Made by a program: the position numbers and the translations under genes. Below, piece by piece: positions 16,767 to 26,183 of a DNA stretch of 64,000 nt (positions are counted from its first letter, which is position 1; every line of letters starts with the position of its first letter). The notes under the pieces were generated by a model. That model was not told where the DNA came from. It did no database searches and was given only the letters and a program-made list of their open reading frames with translations. Origin of the DNA: CBDAQR01 sp965199055 (GTDB taxonomy: Bacteria; Pseudomonadota; Gammaproteobacteria; Pseudomonadales; Halieaceae); contig CBDAQR010000003.1 of assembly GCA_965199055.1 (NCBI GenBank), positions 2,418,001 through 2,482,000 on the forward strand, given 5' to 3'.

Positions 16767-16851
16767 GGGCGCAGTGTAGCACAGCCCAGCGCGATGTCGC
16801 CGGTATTGCCCCGGCTGAGACCGCCGCTCAGTGGATCTGTTCATCAACTCG

Positions 16852-17083
16852 AGGATCGGCACGCGGAAGGACAGCGACATCGAACGCAGGGATATCGCCG
16901 ATATGCATCATGGCTTGCGCGACACTATCAGGCCAACCGGACGCTGGGAGTTCTGTCCAAGATGTTCAATCTCGCCGAAGTCTGGGGGCTGCGGCCTGAT
17001 CACTCCAATCCGTGCCTGCATGTGAAGAAGTATCCCGAACAGAAGCGCGAGCGGTTCCTGTCGCCGGAAGAATATGCCGCCCA
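16852..17083 (+). pseudogene. Tyrosine integrase fragment, frameshifted
   Basis: One frame reads RIGTRKDSDIERRDIADMHH and GLRDT, the next reads HYQANRTLGVLSKMFNLAEV, WGLRPDHSNPC, HVKKYPEQKRERFLSPEEYA. These are consecutive parts of the N-terminal core-binding region of a phage-type tyrosine recombinase, joined by a frameshift near 16920. The catalytic half is missing. It is a remnant of an integrated element. Confidence 0.7.
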
Positions 17084-17143
17084 GGTCCCAGGTCTCGATG
17101 TTGATGTCTGTATCTTTAGTCAGCATGGGCTACGCGGCGCCGT

Positions 17144-17283
17144 TAGGACGCGGCCGCCTTGAGGGCACGCGACGTCGGCACCGGCGGCGTGTCGAGCGCT
17201 GCCGCAAACAGTCCGGCATCGTCTGCCGTAAGAACATGGCGGGAACTGCCGTCAATCACCCGCTGCGCTTCCCTGGCAATCGC
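17144..17283 (-). pseudogene. 3' fragment of a DUF1778/TacA-type antitoxin gene
   Basis: The minus strand reads AREAQRVIDGSSRHVLTADD, AGLFAAALDTPPVPTSRALK, AAAS and stop. This is the C-terminal half of DUF1778 antitoxins, which pair with GNAT acetyltransferase toxins acting on aminoacyl-tRNA. The N-terminal DNA-binding half and the toxin gene are absent. The fragment stops exactly where copy 2 of the 99-bp repeat starts (17284). Confidence 0.65.
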
Positions 17284-17382
17284 ATTGCCCGCAACGGGAA
17301 TCTGGTCGACATTCGTGCGAGAGGGCGCGAGCGCTAGGGCTCGTTTTTGTTGCCTGGGGCCCTTACGTGGATGGGTTGTACC
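17284..17382 (+). repeat. 99-bp direct repeat, copy 2
   Basis: Repeats the relaxase 3' end and downstream sequence of 16133-16231 with one mismatch. It shows that the DNA between was inserted or duplicated by recombination. Confidence 0.9.
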
Positions 17383-17476
17383 CGTTCAGACCCAATCGGA
17401 CACTGCCTGAACAAGCGAGGGTTACCGGTTTTAATGAAAGTGCAAACCCAAACCATCAAAACTCAAGGTAACCCGC

Positions 17477-17575
17477 ATGATCCATACGAATGAACGCATC
17501 ATTAAACACACGGTCGGCCTGCTCAATTTGGCCGAGGAACCGGGTAACGTCGCGAAGGCCCGCCATGCTCGGTGA
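17477..17575 (+). pseudogene. IS481/IS3-like transposase N-terminal remnant
   Basis: The frame MIHTNERIIKHTVGLLNLAE EPGNVAKARHAR ends at a stop after 32 codons. It matches the opening of IS481-type transposases (relatives continue GNVSKACRVMG). The rest of the element is gone. Confidence 0.6.
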
Positions 17576-17599
17576 TTAGGTACAGGCCGCAGCCATAGT

Positions 17600-17681
17600 A
17601 CAGTCACAGTCGGACAATCAGACAGAACGCGATGCGCTCCTCCCCGCCATACTCGACCTGGCCTTCAGGGGCGAGTTGTAG
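17600..17681 (+). pseudogene. hsdS: Possible 3' tail of hsdS (type I restriction specificity subunit)
   Basis: The frame ends TERDALLPAILDLAFRGEL and stop. The ending LLPAILDxAFRGEL is very common at the C-terminus of HsdS proteins. Only this tail is present; no hsdM or hsdR is in the window. Confidence 0.5.
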
Positions 17682-18024
17682 GGAAACTGGACGAGCGGCT
17701 GTACCAAGCCGAAGAACCCATCTAGACCGTTACCTCGTAGCCCCTGCACCCAAGATCACAAGAAGCACCATACTTATAAAGCACAAGAGCACATTGAGCA
17801 CGCTCGATGCAGGTAAATTAATTATTGTTTTTAAAGCAAATCCATTTTCATTCGTCATAGAAATACTACACACAACTACTCAAATGCTTCAGCGTAAATC
17901 ATATAACTGCGAGGTACGGGCCTGATTAAGCTCTTTAGTCAATGTAATTCATGGCAATAAGCGTATGAAAGATCAAGGGGCGCCTTTAGTATAGAGCCCT
18001 AGTAGAAAGGCTCCTGGGGGCATC
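17682..18024. other. 343 bp with no recognisable gene
   Basis: AT-richer than its surroundings, with no convincing frame. It probably holds the promoter for the gene at 18025; an imperfect inverted repeat GAGCC...GGCTC lies just before that start. Confidence 0.5.
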
Positions 18025-18406
18025 ATGGTTACCAACAAACAAAGAGCTACGAGAAGTAAGCGAATAAAGGAGCGGGCAGAGCGCCGCCGAGCGGAACTGT
18101 GGCCCTCTATCACCGACAAGCATGTCTGGAACCGGAAGGAGAGTGATGGATACAGCACGGTGCCGAGAATTCTGACGCTGGCAGGCACTATTGCGGACAA
18201 CCTGGCTGAGAAAAACCAAAGGGTATCCCAAACTTACCTCGGTTTATGGTGCCGCGCATGGGACACAGGCGTGGTTGTAGTCGAGAACGAATACGAGCTT
18301 GCAACAGAAGCCGGATTTACCGGCGAGCGACGAGTGTACACATGGAGGGATCGAATCAAGCAGCTCACGCAACTTGATTTTGTTGACGTGAAGGAAGGTC
18401 CCATGT
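18025..18406 (+). pseudogene. Hypothetical accessory protein, 3' end cut by IS3-family insertion
   Basis: 127 residues are visible, beginning MVTNKQRATRSKRIKERAER, with RRAELWPSITDKHVW, YLGLWCRAWDTGVVVVENEY and AGFTGERRVYTWRDRIKQL. I recall similar hypothetical proteins in gammaproteobacterial integrative elements that continue beyond this point. The reading frame runs into the IS at 18404, whose first bases supply the stop codon, so the C-terminus is lost. The product has a basic N-terminus; function unknown. Confidence 0.6.
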
Positions 18407-18444
18407 AAATACCCCAAACAGCTAACCACCCATTCATAGAAAAA

Positions 18445-19224
18445 TTAAGCCACTTCTCGGTATTGAACGGGTGTCATATCGTTCAATCCATCATGGGGTC
18501 GTTCATGGTTATACAACACGATCCAGTCATCCGTGATCTCTCGAACTTCCTGCAATGTCTCGAACAGATATAAGTCCAATACTTCCTCTCGATACGTGCG
18601 ATTAAAACGTTCGATAAATCCATTTTGGTAAGGCTTGCCGGGCTTGATGAAATCGATCTGAATTCCATGCGCTTGCGCCCATTCAGCCAACGCCCCTGAT
18701 GTAAATTCAGGGCCATTATCAACCCTGATAATAGCGGGATAGCCTCGCCAGGCTGCAATACGATCTAATGTATGTATCACTCGCTCCGTAGTAATGCCCG
18801 AATTGATATCTATCGCTAACACTTCTCGATTGAAATCATCAACCACATTGAACGTGCGAAACCGATGACCGTGACGCAAGGTATCGCTCATAAAATCCAT
18901 CGACCAACAGATATTGGCTGATCTAGGAACGCGCAATGGCAACGGATTCCTATTCGGTATCCTGCGTTTTACTTTACGCCGTATATTCAGTTTTAACTCC
19001 ATATAAACACGGTAAATCCGTTTGTGATTCCAACGTTTACCCAACGCTCTGAGCCGCTTACACAGCTTTGGAAAACCCCAGCGAGGGTGCTTCTCAACCA
19101 AGGCCAGCAACGCATCAATCAGCTCACTATCATCTACTCGCTTGGGCGTGTAGTAATACGCCGTGCGACTTAGCGCGGCTGCACCACAGGCCGCTCGAAT
19201 GCTGACAGGGTAATCCTTGCGCAA
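18445..19224 (-). CDS. IS3-family transposase OrfB, DDE catalytic part (copy 1)
   Basis: A 259-residue integrase-fold protein with the DDE triad: D in SMDFMSD, D in VDNGPEF and E in NGFIERFNRTYREEVLD. An HTH_21-type region precedes it. It is expressed mainly as OrfAB through -1 frameshifting: after the slip the frame reads KKALGPVHRRQWVDR into MRKDYPVS. It is the same protein as the copy at 43879-44658. Confidence 0.92.
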   Translation of the reverse strand: MRKDYPVSIRAACGAAALSRTAYYYTPKRVDDSELIDALLALVEKHPRWGFPKLCKRLRALGKRWNHKRIYRVYMELKLNIRRKVKRRIPNRNPLPLRVPRSANICWSMDFMSDTLRHGHRFRTFNVVDDFNREVLAIDINSGITTERVIHTLDRIAAWRGYPAIIRVDNGPEFTSGALAEWAQAHGIQIDFIKPGKPYQNGFIERFNRTYREEVLDLYLFETLQEVREITDDWIVLYNHERPHDGLNDMTPVQYREVA

Positions 19225-19256
19225 ACGATCAACCCACTGCCGACGATGGACTGGCC

Positions 19257-19520
19257 CTAAAGCTTTTTTATGATCTCTTCCTGCATCTGACTCTTCAGGC
19301 TGAGATCGGCATACATCTGCTTGAGCTTGCGGTTCTCTTCTTCAAGTTCCTTGAGCCGCCGTACATCGGAGGCTTCCATTCCACCGTACTTAGAGCGCCA
19401 CTTGTAAAAGGTGCTGAGTCCAATGCCATGCTCTCGACATATGTCCGGAACCGGCACTCCGCTTTCTGCTTGTTTGAGAAACGCCACAATCTGCGTTTCG
19501 CTGAACTTCGATTTGCGCAT
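19257..19520 (-). CDS. IS3-family transposase OrfA (copy 1)
   Basis: An 87-residue protein with a helix-turn-helix (VAFLKQAESGVPVPDICREH ... STFYKWRSKYGG) and a leucine-zipper-like end (RLKELEEENRKLKQMYADL). Near its stop the message reads ATA AAA AAG CTT TAG. The heptamer AAAAAAG allows a -1 shift that continues without a stop into orfB and yields the OrfAB transposase of the IS3 family. Confidence 0.9.
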   Translation of the reverse strand: MRKSKFSETQIVAFLKQAESGVPVPDICREHGIGLSTFYKWRSKYGGMEASDVRRLKELEEENRKLKQMYADLSLKSQMQEEIIKKL

Positions 19521-19594
19521 ATGTAAAAACTCCTATCACGTTAGTTTGTAGAAATTTCTACGTATGAGTGGCGCTATTTTACGGGGTACTTACA

Positions 19595-20517
19595 GTTGGT
19601 CCGCGATCCGAAGATGTGCTCGACTCGGACACGCACCCTGGAACGGGTTGTATTCCCGCGCTTCTCGTGCGCACCGAGCGGCTTGCCCCGTTGGGCTTTA
19701 CGGTGAATATGGCTCTTCAACCCCTTCTCCTTCAGCTTTGCCTCGATAGAGACTGAGCGACAGGCGCTGTCCGCCCAGACACCCTTGGCCGTATTGTTGT
19801 CATCACGGATCGCGTCCACTGTCTGGCTGTCGTGCACCGAAGCATCCGTCACGTCATAACGCCGCACCAGCGTGTATCTGCGATCCGCGTTGATGGGGTT
19901 CTTGTCGCCGTAATGGCTCTTGCCGTTCTTCTTCGTCCAACGGGCGTCGGTATCTTTCTGACGGGCCTTCGCTGGTTTGTCGGCCCAATCCCCGGGCACT
20001 TCGCCCGCCTTGATCTGCCTGTTCTCATCCCTGGTGTTGTGTTGCCTGGGCACCGGCACCATCGACGCATCAATGATCTGGCCGCCCTTGGCGATATAAC
20101 CCTGATCCCTCCAATAACGGTCAAAATCAGCCAGTATCTGCTCGACAGCACCGGCTTGCGCCAGTTGTTCACGGTACAGCCAAACCGTCCTGGCATCCGG
20201 GACTGTGTCTTCCAGACCGAGTCCGAGAAAGCGCACGAACGAAAGCCGGTCGCGAAGTTGATACTCCACCTGATTGTCCGACAAATTGTACAACCCGCTG
20301 AGCAAAATCGCCTTGAACATGACAATCGCCTCCCAAGGCTTGCGGCCGCACTCGACTTGCGCTCTTCAGCAGGCTTGCGCCAGATGCTCTCCAAAAACGG
20401 ACGAAAGCGTTCCCATGGCACCACCGCATTGATCGCCAACAGTGGGTCGTTCCTGGCGTCAAGCCCAGCGTAGCGCGCCTCGACATCGAAAAATCCCATC
20501 TGACCCCTCTGCGACAC
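19595..20517 (-). pseudogene. IS5-family transposase, frameshifted and cut by IS3 copy 1
   Basis: The N-terminal part is MSQRGQMGFFDVEARYAGLD ... FLESIWRKPAEERK in one frame. The rest is in another frame: MFKAILLSGLYNLSDNQVEY, DARTVWLYREQL, GGQIIDASMVPVPRQHN, to VRVEHIFGSR. A one-base loss near 20345 explains the shift (expected GRKPWEAIVMFKAI). The 3' end is lost where the IS3-family element begins at 19594. The element is inactive. Confidence 0.85.
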
Positions 20518-20550
20518 CCTCCCATCACGGTCCGGCTGTGATTGAGCATT

Positions 20551-21025
20551 CTATCGGCTCAAAACGCGTTTGACTCGCATTTTTAGAGATGCCCTTTCCT
20601 GAATGATCTCCTTGAATTGAGGCGATGCCACCACATTGTTATCCATGAAGATCAAGTCTTTTTTGGGTCCATATAGCTTCTCTATTTCTTTTACTATGCG
20701 GGTTACAGAATAGGTGTCACGCATTCCCCCTTCTAGCTTGGGGACGCCGCAGAAGTGGCATTTTCGAATACATCCTCGGGAAGCGTAGACAAAGTAGGCG
20801 TCATGAACCGGGTACTGATACTCAATTTCCTCAAGAATACTGTAGTCTGGGGTAAGATCTTCAATTGGAGTTCCGTCTACATCATTTGAATACAGCTCTT
20901 CTTCAAAAGGATCGAGCTGCAACGAAATTGCCGGTGCTTTATCGAGCAGGCCCTTGATGAAACGCACACCCGCCCATTTATTCTGGGTCCGGATAAAGGG
21001 CGGCGAGATCCAGATTCTCAGTGTT
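20551..21025 (-). pseudogene. Radical SAM (B12-binding type) protein fragment
   Basis: The minus strand reads from about LRIWISPPFIRTQNKWAGVR, then FIKGLLDKAPAISLQLDP, with the radical SAM cluster motif SRGCIRKCHFCGVPK (CxxxCxxC) and LIFMDNNVVASPQFKEII. The four-iron-cluster cysteines are intact, but only about 155 residues remain. The C-terminal half of the barrel is missing, cut near 20570 next to the IS5 remnant. No clear start codon precedes LRIWISPPF. Confidence 0.65.
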
Positions 21026-21481
21026 TACCATACTTCCCGGAAGTGGCCAGAGCAGTTTGATGAGGAAGAAGTTAAGGACCACATTCTCCTCGGCCGGGAT
21101 GTAATGGGGAGGGCATCTGTGTCTGGATTTGGATCCTGTGGCGCTCCAAAACCCAGAATTCGCCCAATCTTTTCAAATAGCAGCATGCCCTTGTTTTATA
21201 ATGGAAAATAGCTTTTTGAAAGATTAACACCGGAACAGCGGCGGTTCACTCCATACAGCTACCTGGCTCACTCTTGGGATTGGAAAATGCGCCGTCTTGA
21301 CGAAGTGGGGTTAGGCAAAACTATGGAGGTCTTCATCAGAGAACGGAGACTCGTCAGTGTTCAATCCCATTCCTGAGTGAAGCCACGCACAGGACGATAA
21401 ACACCTGCTGATCGCGCTACTGCGCTGAACCGCCTTGCCGACATCGCCGCCACTGGATAATGCGAGGGTCATGGCCAGCCC
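21026..21481. other. 456 bp with no identified gene
   Basis: A frame on the plus strand (about 21225-21376) reads RLTPEQRRFTPYSYLAHSWD ... LVSVQSHS and stop. It looks like the end of a protein, but I do not recognise it. The rest separates the radical SAM fragment from the receptor gene. Confidence 0.4.
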
Positions 21482-23770
21482 CTAGAAGCTTACGGCAAAC
21501 TCGACGCCGTAGTGCTCACCCTGGTTCCAGTTAGCCCAGGAAACCAGTCCGGGGATTCGAATTGCCACACGCTCCCTCTCATCGGTTACGTTGCGCCCGA
21601 ATGCGGTGATGCGGTATCGGCCATCGGCGAAGATATAGTTCAAGGCCAGGTCCAGGTTCTGGATATCTTTGAGTGAGCCCAAGGGGTCATTGTTGGCGAT
21701 AACCTCGATTTCATCCCGCCAGCGATAAGAGAGAAAACCTTCCAGTTCACCCGGACCAAGCGGGATAGTGTAGGTGGTATTAAATCCGAAGGTATTTTCC
21801 GGTGTATTGCGCGGGCGTAAATTTGAATTGTCCGTAACGATTGAGTCGCCATTAATATCCGCCACAAAGTTATCGTACTCAGCATCCAGGTAGCCGTAGG
21901 ACGCACGAATATTCCAGGCTTCTGTGATCTGTAACTGGAGTTCAAGTTCTGCACCAAAGATTTCCAGGGTGGAAGCATTTCGAACCACGGTAGCTACATT
22001 GGAGAGGCTGACCGGGATGAGGATTTCTTCCTGTTTGTCTTCGTAGTCATTGTAGAAAATAGTCGGGTTGAAAATCATGCGCCCATCCAACCAGGTACTT
22101 TTCATACCAATTTCCCAGTTGGTCACGTACTCGGGCTCATAGGTTGGATCGATATCGAAATTGGCCTGGCGGCCAAAGAAGCCACCACTCTTAAAGCCTT
22201 CCGCCCAGGACGCAAAGAGCATGGTACTGTCATTGTGCTGATAACGAACGCCCAGCTTCCCAGTGAATTCCTCCCACTTGTCTTCGAAATCAGCGAAATC
22301 ATTAACGCATTCCTCCTCACCCCTCTGGAAGAAACAGCCACCGTCGCCGCCAGAAAAATCTTTCTCTTCTTCGGTATAGCGCCCGCCGACGGTGAGGGTC
22401 CATTGGTCATTGATATCCCAATCAACCTGAGCAAAGCCTGCGACCGACTCTGTTTCCTGGAACTGAGCGTTGCGCGAGATAGTGTCTGGGGTAAAACCGG
22501 CACCGCCGGGTATATCTGTGATCGCGCCAAGCAAGTCGAGGGTGTAATGTAACTCGTATACATTCCACTTTTGCGCATAATCCACATCCCAGTAATACAG
22601 ACCGGCGATGAAGTTGACGCTGTCAGAAAACTGGGAGGTCAGCCGCAATTCCTGGCTGAATTGTTCCCATTCATTGAAATAGTCGAAAGACAATAGCATC
22701 GATGGCGCCGCGTCAAATTCGATACGGTAGGCCTCATCCATGTCACGATTGCCGGTGATAGAGGTCAACACGGCCGGGCCCAGGTCCCAGTTTATGGTCA
22801 GAATATGGGTAGTATATTCACTATCGTTATCGTTTCGGCCCTCTGACGTTGTATGGTCTTCGTCGGCAAGAAGGTCCGAGCTGGCACAACCGACGGGCCA
22901 GAACACGCCTTCGAGCTGGCAAGCAAGGTCGTCTGGCTGGTTCAAACCAACAGGCGCACCGGCATCCGTTTTATCATTGTGCTTCTCATAGTGATACTTT
23001 ACATCAAGGTCTTCATTGGGTTTCCAGAGCGCTGCAAGCCCATATGTTTGCTTATCGTCACCACCGCCTTCCTCTCCTGTCAAGGCATTCTCAACCCAGC
23101 CGTCGCTCTTGATTTGGTTGGCAAAAAGCTTGATGCCCAGCGTATCCTTAACAATTGGCGCGGTCACCACACCCTTAATGTCTTCACGGCCATCATCCCC
23201 CAGGGTAAGACTGAAGTCCCCTCCCCACTCTTCCAGCGCGACATCTCCACGAATAATGTTCACGACGCCACCAGTGGTATTTTTACCAAACAACGTTCCC
23301 TGCGGGCCTCGCAAAACCTCAATGCGCTTAGTGTCGAAATTGTTTAACAATGCGCCGCTTGAGGTACCGAGGTACATACCATCCATGATGACACCAATAG
23401 AGGGATCAAGCGTCTTGTCAACTTCTTGATAGGACACCCCCCGAATACTGATGGAGGCGCCACCGGGAATGCCCGCGGTCCTCCGGATGTATACGTTCGG
23501 CGTGTAAGCCTGGATATCGTCTAGCCGGCGCAAGGTAGCTTCTTTCAGTTCCCTGTCCAGGGAGGTAACAGAAACCGGCACCTTCTGAATAGATTCCTCG
23601 CGTTTTCGTGCCGTGACCAGCACCTCTTCAAGCGCAAACTCGGATGCCTGGGACATCACATTGGGACTTGCGGCAGCCATAACCGCTATGGCCATCATTA
23701 CAAGGGGCGACCCAAGCCGTTTATGCCTGATAGCCAAAGGGTTTCTTGTTAAGGACCGTTGCTTGTCCAT
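21482..23770 (-). CDS. TonB-dependent outer-membrane receptor
   Basis: A 762-residue protein. An N-terminal signal sequence (hydrophobic MMAIAVMAAASPNVMSQA, residues 25-42) is followed by the TonB-box-like FALEEVLVTARKREES and a plug domain (QKVPVSVTSL ... GGASISIRGV ... RGPQGTLFGKNTTGGVVNI). The remaining 550 residues are the 22-strand barrel, ending in phenylalanine (VEFAVSF) for BAM insertion. Such receptors import siderophores, vitamins or other large substrates using TonB energy. The ligand is unknown, and no neighbouring degradation genes hint at it. The gene is intact although both flanks are mobile-element debris. Confidence 0.92.
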   Translation of the reverse strand: MDKQRSLTRNPLAIRHKRLGSPLVMMAIAVMAAASPNVMSQASEFALEEVLVTARKREESIQKVPVSVTSLDRELKEATLRRLDDIQAYTPNVYIRRTAGIPGGASISIRGVSYQEVDKTLDPSIGVIMDGMYLGTSSGALLNNFDTKRIEVLRGPQGTLFGKNTTGGVVNIIRGDVALEEWGGDFSLTLGDDGREDIKGVVTAPIVKDTLGIKLFANQIKSDGWVENALTGEEGGGDDKQTYGLAALWKPNEDLDVKYHYEKHNDKTDAGAPVGLNQPDDLACQLEGVFWPVGCASSDLLADEDHTTSEGRNDNDSEYTTHILTINWDLGPAVLTSITGNRDMDEAYRIEFDAAPSMLLSFDYFNEWEQFSQELRLTSQFSDSVNFIAGLYYWDVDYAQKWNVYELHYTLDLLGAITDIPGGAGFTPDTISRNAQFQETESVAGFAQVDWDINDQWTLTVGGRYTEEEKDFSGGDGGCFFQRGEEECVNDFADFEDKWEEFTGKLGVRYQHNDSTMLFASWAEGFKSGGFFGRQANFDIDPTYEPEYVTNWEIGMKSTWLDGRMIFNPTIFYNDYEDKQEEILIPVSLSNVATVVRNASTLEIFGAELELQLQITEAWNIRASYGYLDAEYDNFVADINGDSIVTDNSNLRPRNTPENTFGFNTTYTIPLGPGELEGFLSYRWRDEIEVIANNDPLGSLKDIQNLDLALNYIFADGRYRITAFGRNVTDERERVAIRIPGLVSWANWNQGEHYGVEFAVSF

Positions 23771-23828
23771 GGCTGCTTCCTATCCTGGTTTTTATCGTTC
23801 TTGATGCTTAAATGGTGTATGGCATAAT

Positions 23829-23855
23829 GAACCGCCCCGGGTTTGCCGGAGAGTA
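23829..23855 (+). repeat. 26-27 bp sequence shared with a distant junction
   Basis: GAACCGCCCCGGGTTTGCCG then GAGAGTA matches 41270-41295 except for one extra C. At 41270 it lies inside a PIF1-like helicase remnant; here it lies at the border between the receptor promoter and an RTX fragment. Confidence 0.6.
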
Positions 23856-23912
23856 TTTTGTTCAAGACGTCGGGCGAGGTTATCAAGGCCTGTCATGGTT
23901 GTATAGACGTTC

Positions 23913-24073
23913 TTGAAACTGGCACCGGCACGCAAGGGGAGGCTGCCGGGGATACTCTCACCGGTATCGAGGAGCTCTATGGCAGTCGGCACGATGACAC
24001 CTTCACCGGCAACGGCGGTGCCAATCAGCTGGTTGGCCTTGGTGGCAATGACACCCTGGCCGGCGGTGGGTGA
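23913..24073 (+). pseudogene. RTX repeat fragment
   Basis: The frame reads ETGTGTQGEAAGDTLTGIEE, LYGSRHDDTFTGNGGANQLV, GLGGNDTLAGGG and stop. This is one macro-repeat of the large RTX protein at 26290-30684, detached from any start and fused to a glycosyltransferase fragment. It is recombination debris. Confidence 0.8.
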
Positions 24074-24075
24074 TC

Positions 24076-24410
24076 TGGCGCGTCAGGGTCATCAGGTGGT
24101 GGCCCTGGGCTTACAGCAAGGCGTGACGCTGCCGGGTGTGCGGTTGGTTAATTACCGCATCACGCCGACCATGACCGAGGGCATCCACCCGCTGGCGAGC
24201 GAAATCGAGGTCAAGGTGATTCGTGGTGCGGCGGTAGCCAGGGCCTGCAAGCAGCTGCAGGCCGAGGGGTTTACCCCCGCGGTGATCTATGTGCACCCGG
24301 CCTGGGGCGAGGCCCTGTTTTTAAGGGAGGTGTTTCCCGCGGCCCGGCTGGTGATGTTCTGCGAGTACTTTTACCGGGGGGAGGGGCAGGACGTTCTACT
24401 TGAAACGGCC
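24076..24410 (+). pseudogene. Glycosyltransferase N-terminal fragment
   Basis: The frame reads LARQGHQVVALGLQQGVTLP, TMTEGIHPLASEIEVKVIRG, AAVARACKQLQAEGFTP, HPAWGEALFLREVFPAARLV. This is the N-terminal Rossmann half of a GT4-type glycosyltransferase. It starts inside the protein and ends at about YRGEGQDV, without the nucleotide-sugar half. Confidence 0.65.
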
Positions 24411-24423
24411 TTGATGCGGCGGG

Positions 24424-24858
24424 CTACTGATAGAACTCCAGTATGCCCATAAACAGCGCCAAGGCGGCAACCATGGCACCGATACGCAGGGAGAGGCGGG
24501 TTTCCAGCTCGGCAAAGCCGGTATCTACCCGTTCGAAACGGGCATCGATATCGCCCCTGATCTCCGCAAGGCGGGTGTCGACCCGCTCGAAACGAACGTC
24601 CATGTCGCCTTTCATCTCCGCAAGGCGGGTGTCGACCTGTTCGAAACGAAGATCGACCTCACTAAACCGAGCATCCATTTCACCCTTGAGGTCACTTTTC
24701 AGTGTCCTGAGATCGTCCTTGGTGGCGACCTCGGAGAGGATGTGCTGGGTGAGGAAGTCGGCCTGTGCAGCCACATGGGCCTCGGCCTGCTCAGGGGGCA
24801 CCCCTGCTTCCTTGAGGCGGTTGGCGTAGGCGAGGGTATCAAAGGCGACGGTGCTCAT
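24424..24858 (-). CDS. DUF1640-like coiled-coil protein with C-terminal membrane segment (copy 2)
   Basis: A 144-residue paralogue of the protein at 16278-16766. The first 52 residues are almost identical (MSTVAFDTLAYANRLKEAGV onward). The coiled coil has fewer and different units (RFERVDTRLAEIRGDIDARF), and the end is a membrane helix (MVAALALFMGILEFYQ). Upstream sequence is also similar (CYTA before the start), so the two arose by duplication of a larger block. Both copies lie close to mobilisation genes, which suggests that they travel with that element. Function unknown. Confidence 0.75.
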   Translation of the reverse strand: MSTVAFDTLAYANRLKEAGVPPEQAEAHVAAQADFLTQHILSEVATKDDLRTLKSDLKGEMDARFSEVDLRFEQVDTRLAEMKGDMDVRFERVDTRLAEIRGDIDARFERVDTGFAELETRLSLRIGAMVAALALFMGILEFYQ

Positions 24859-25610
24859 GGATGCAGTGTAACACACCCCTGGACTGACACTGTCGATAGT
24901 TCCACGGCTATTGCGCTGCCCAGGCCGCGAGTAAGGTTGCTCGCCCAGCGAGCCCTTGTTTTGCCGGTACACAGCAACCGGTTCTGTGTGGCACGCCTGT
25001 CTTGGTACCCAGCGGTTTTCTGATCAGGCTCGTCGTTTTGCTGACAGGGCGCGCATGAACCGGCGAACACCTGCCCGCGAGACAGCCATGCACCGCTATG
25101 GCGGTTGAGTCCCTGGATGGCACCGCTCGTTGCGGGGTGGAGCGCACTGACTCGATATAAAACCGCGGCGACGGTTTTTATCCTCGCCCATAGTAGTCCC
25201 CGCTAACAGGGCTCGACGCACACCGGACATAAACCCCTTCGCCCGTTCTCATTACGGGTGGTTGGCAGAGAGGCGCGCCTGCCGGGTCGCATGTTGACGA
25301 TGCTCACCCCGTCGATAGCCACCCCGGTTCCATTTTGAATCCCGCCAGGTTAGTGCCTGCTGACAACACCCTTCCGGGCGGGCTTGTGATTTTATGGTGC
25401 CGACCTGGCTGACTTTACGTATCAAAGGCGTAGCGTAAGAAACGAAAGGGAGAGAGGAGTGTTGGCAGATATGCTAATTGTTTTACAATTAGCGCCAAAA
25501 AGCAGCATCCCGCCCATCCTCTTTCCCCGAAACCGGGCCCCACCGTCTCGAGGCCGCCTCGAATCACGGCACAGCAAGGGCAAGGAAAGGGCATCAAAAA
25601 GAGAAGACCA
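24859..25610. other. 752-bp noncoding region upstream of mobC, possible oriT region
   Basis: No convincing gene. An inverted repeat AAAACCG-CGGCGA-CGGTTTT followed by T lies at 25159-25178 and could be a terminator or part of an oriT. Its position before a mobC-like gene makes an origin of transfer plausible, but no nick consensus is seen. Confidence 0.4.
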
Positions 25611-26183
25611 ATGGAAAACGATGAACGCAAAACCGGTGCACCCGGCGTCGAAATTCTCCGCAAGCTGAGCCTTCGCGTGACCGACACCGAAAAAACGTTT
25701 CTCGAAACCGCGGCGGGCGAGCGTGGCTTTCGGACGCTGAACAAGTACCTGCGCTCGGTGCTGTTGCCATCCCAGCAAGTGCGCCCCACCGCCCCTGCTG
25801 GTGCTCCTTGCGGGCCCAAAGGTGGGCCGGATGCACAGCTGGGTGTGCGCATCACGGCGCAGGAGAAGGCGCTTTTCCGGCAGCGGTGTGCGGAGGAAGG
25901 GCTGACCGAGAGCGACGTTTTGCGCCGCCAAATTCGCATTTACACCCGCCAGTCGCCGGCTTTTGCGGGCCGGGAGCAGGCGCTGTTGCGCGAGGCCAAC
26001 GCCGAATTGCGGCGTGTTGGCACGGACCTGACCCGGCTGGTGAAGCGCCTGCGCACCGCTCCCGGGGGGGTTTCTGAGGACGATCTGGCGTCCATAGCGG
26101 CGCTGCGTGATGCTGTTGCTGCGCAGCAGGGTGCTCTGAGAGACCTGATTCAGAGCAACCTCAACCGGGTATGTCCGGCATGA
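25611..26183 (+). CDS. MobC-like relaxosome protein
   Basis: A 190-residue protein: MENDERKTGAPGVEILRKLS, then two ribbon-helix-helix-like segments (RVTDTEKTFLETAAGERGF and GVRITAQEKALFRQRCAEEG), then a helical stretch REANAELRRVGTDLTRLVKR typical of MobC (bacterial mobilisation) proteins. It would assist nicking at oriT. The ATG of a relaxase gene overlaps its stop (ATGA), but that relaxase survives only as a fragment. It is not closely similar to the accessory protein at 13911. Confidence 0.7.
   Translation: MENDERKTGAPGVEILRKLSLRVTDTEKTFLETAAGERGFRTLNKYLRSVLLPSQQVRPTAPAGAPCGPKGGPDAQLGVRITAQEKALFRQRCAEEGLTESDVLRRQIRIYTRQSPAFAGREQALLREANAELRRVGTDLTRLVKRLRTAPGGVSEDDLASIAALRDAVAAQQGALRDLIQSNLNRVCPA

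Larger units (their letters stand above)
18404..19594 (-). mobile_element. IS3-family (IS407-like) insertion sequence, copy 1
   Basis: 1191 bp bounded by TGTAAATACCCC and GGGGTACTTACA. It contains orfA and orfB, joined by the frameshift site A6G. A second copy at 43838-45028 has the same length and orientation; I noted one base difference (G versus A in the orfA leader). No target duplication is seen: flanks are CCA and GTT. It separates the gene at 18025 from an IS5 remnant. Confidence 0.92.

Noticed and set aside
19574..20473. Plus-strand frames opposite the IS5 remnant
   Set aside because: Shadows of the transposase; no family features.
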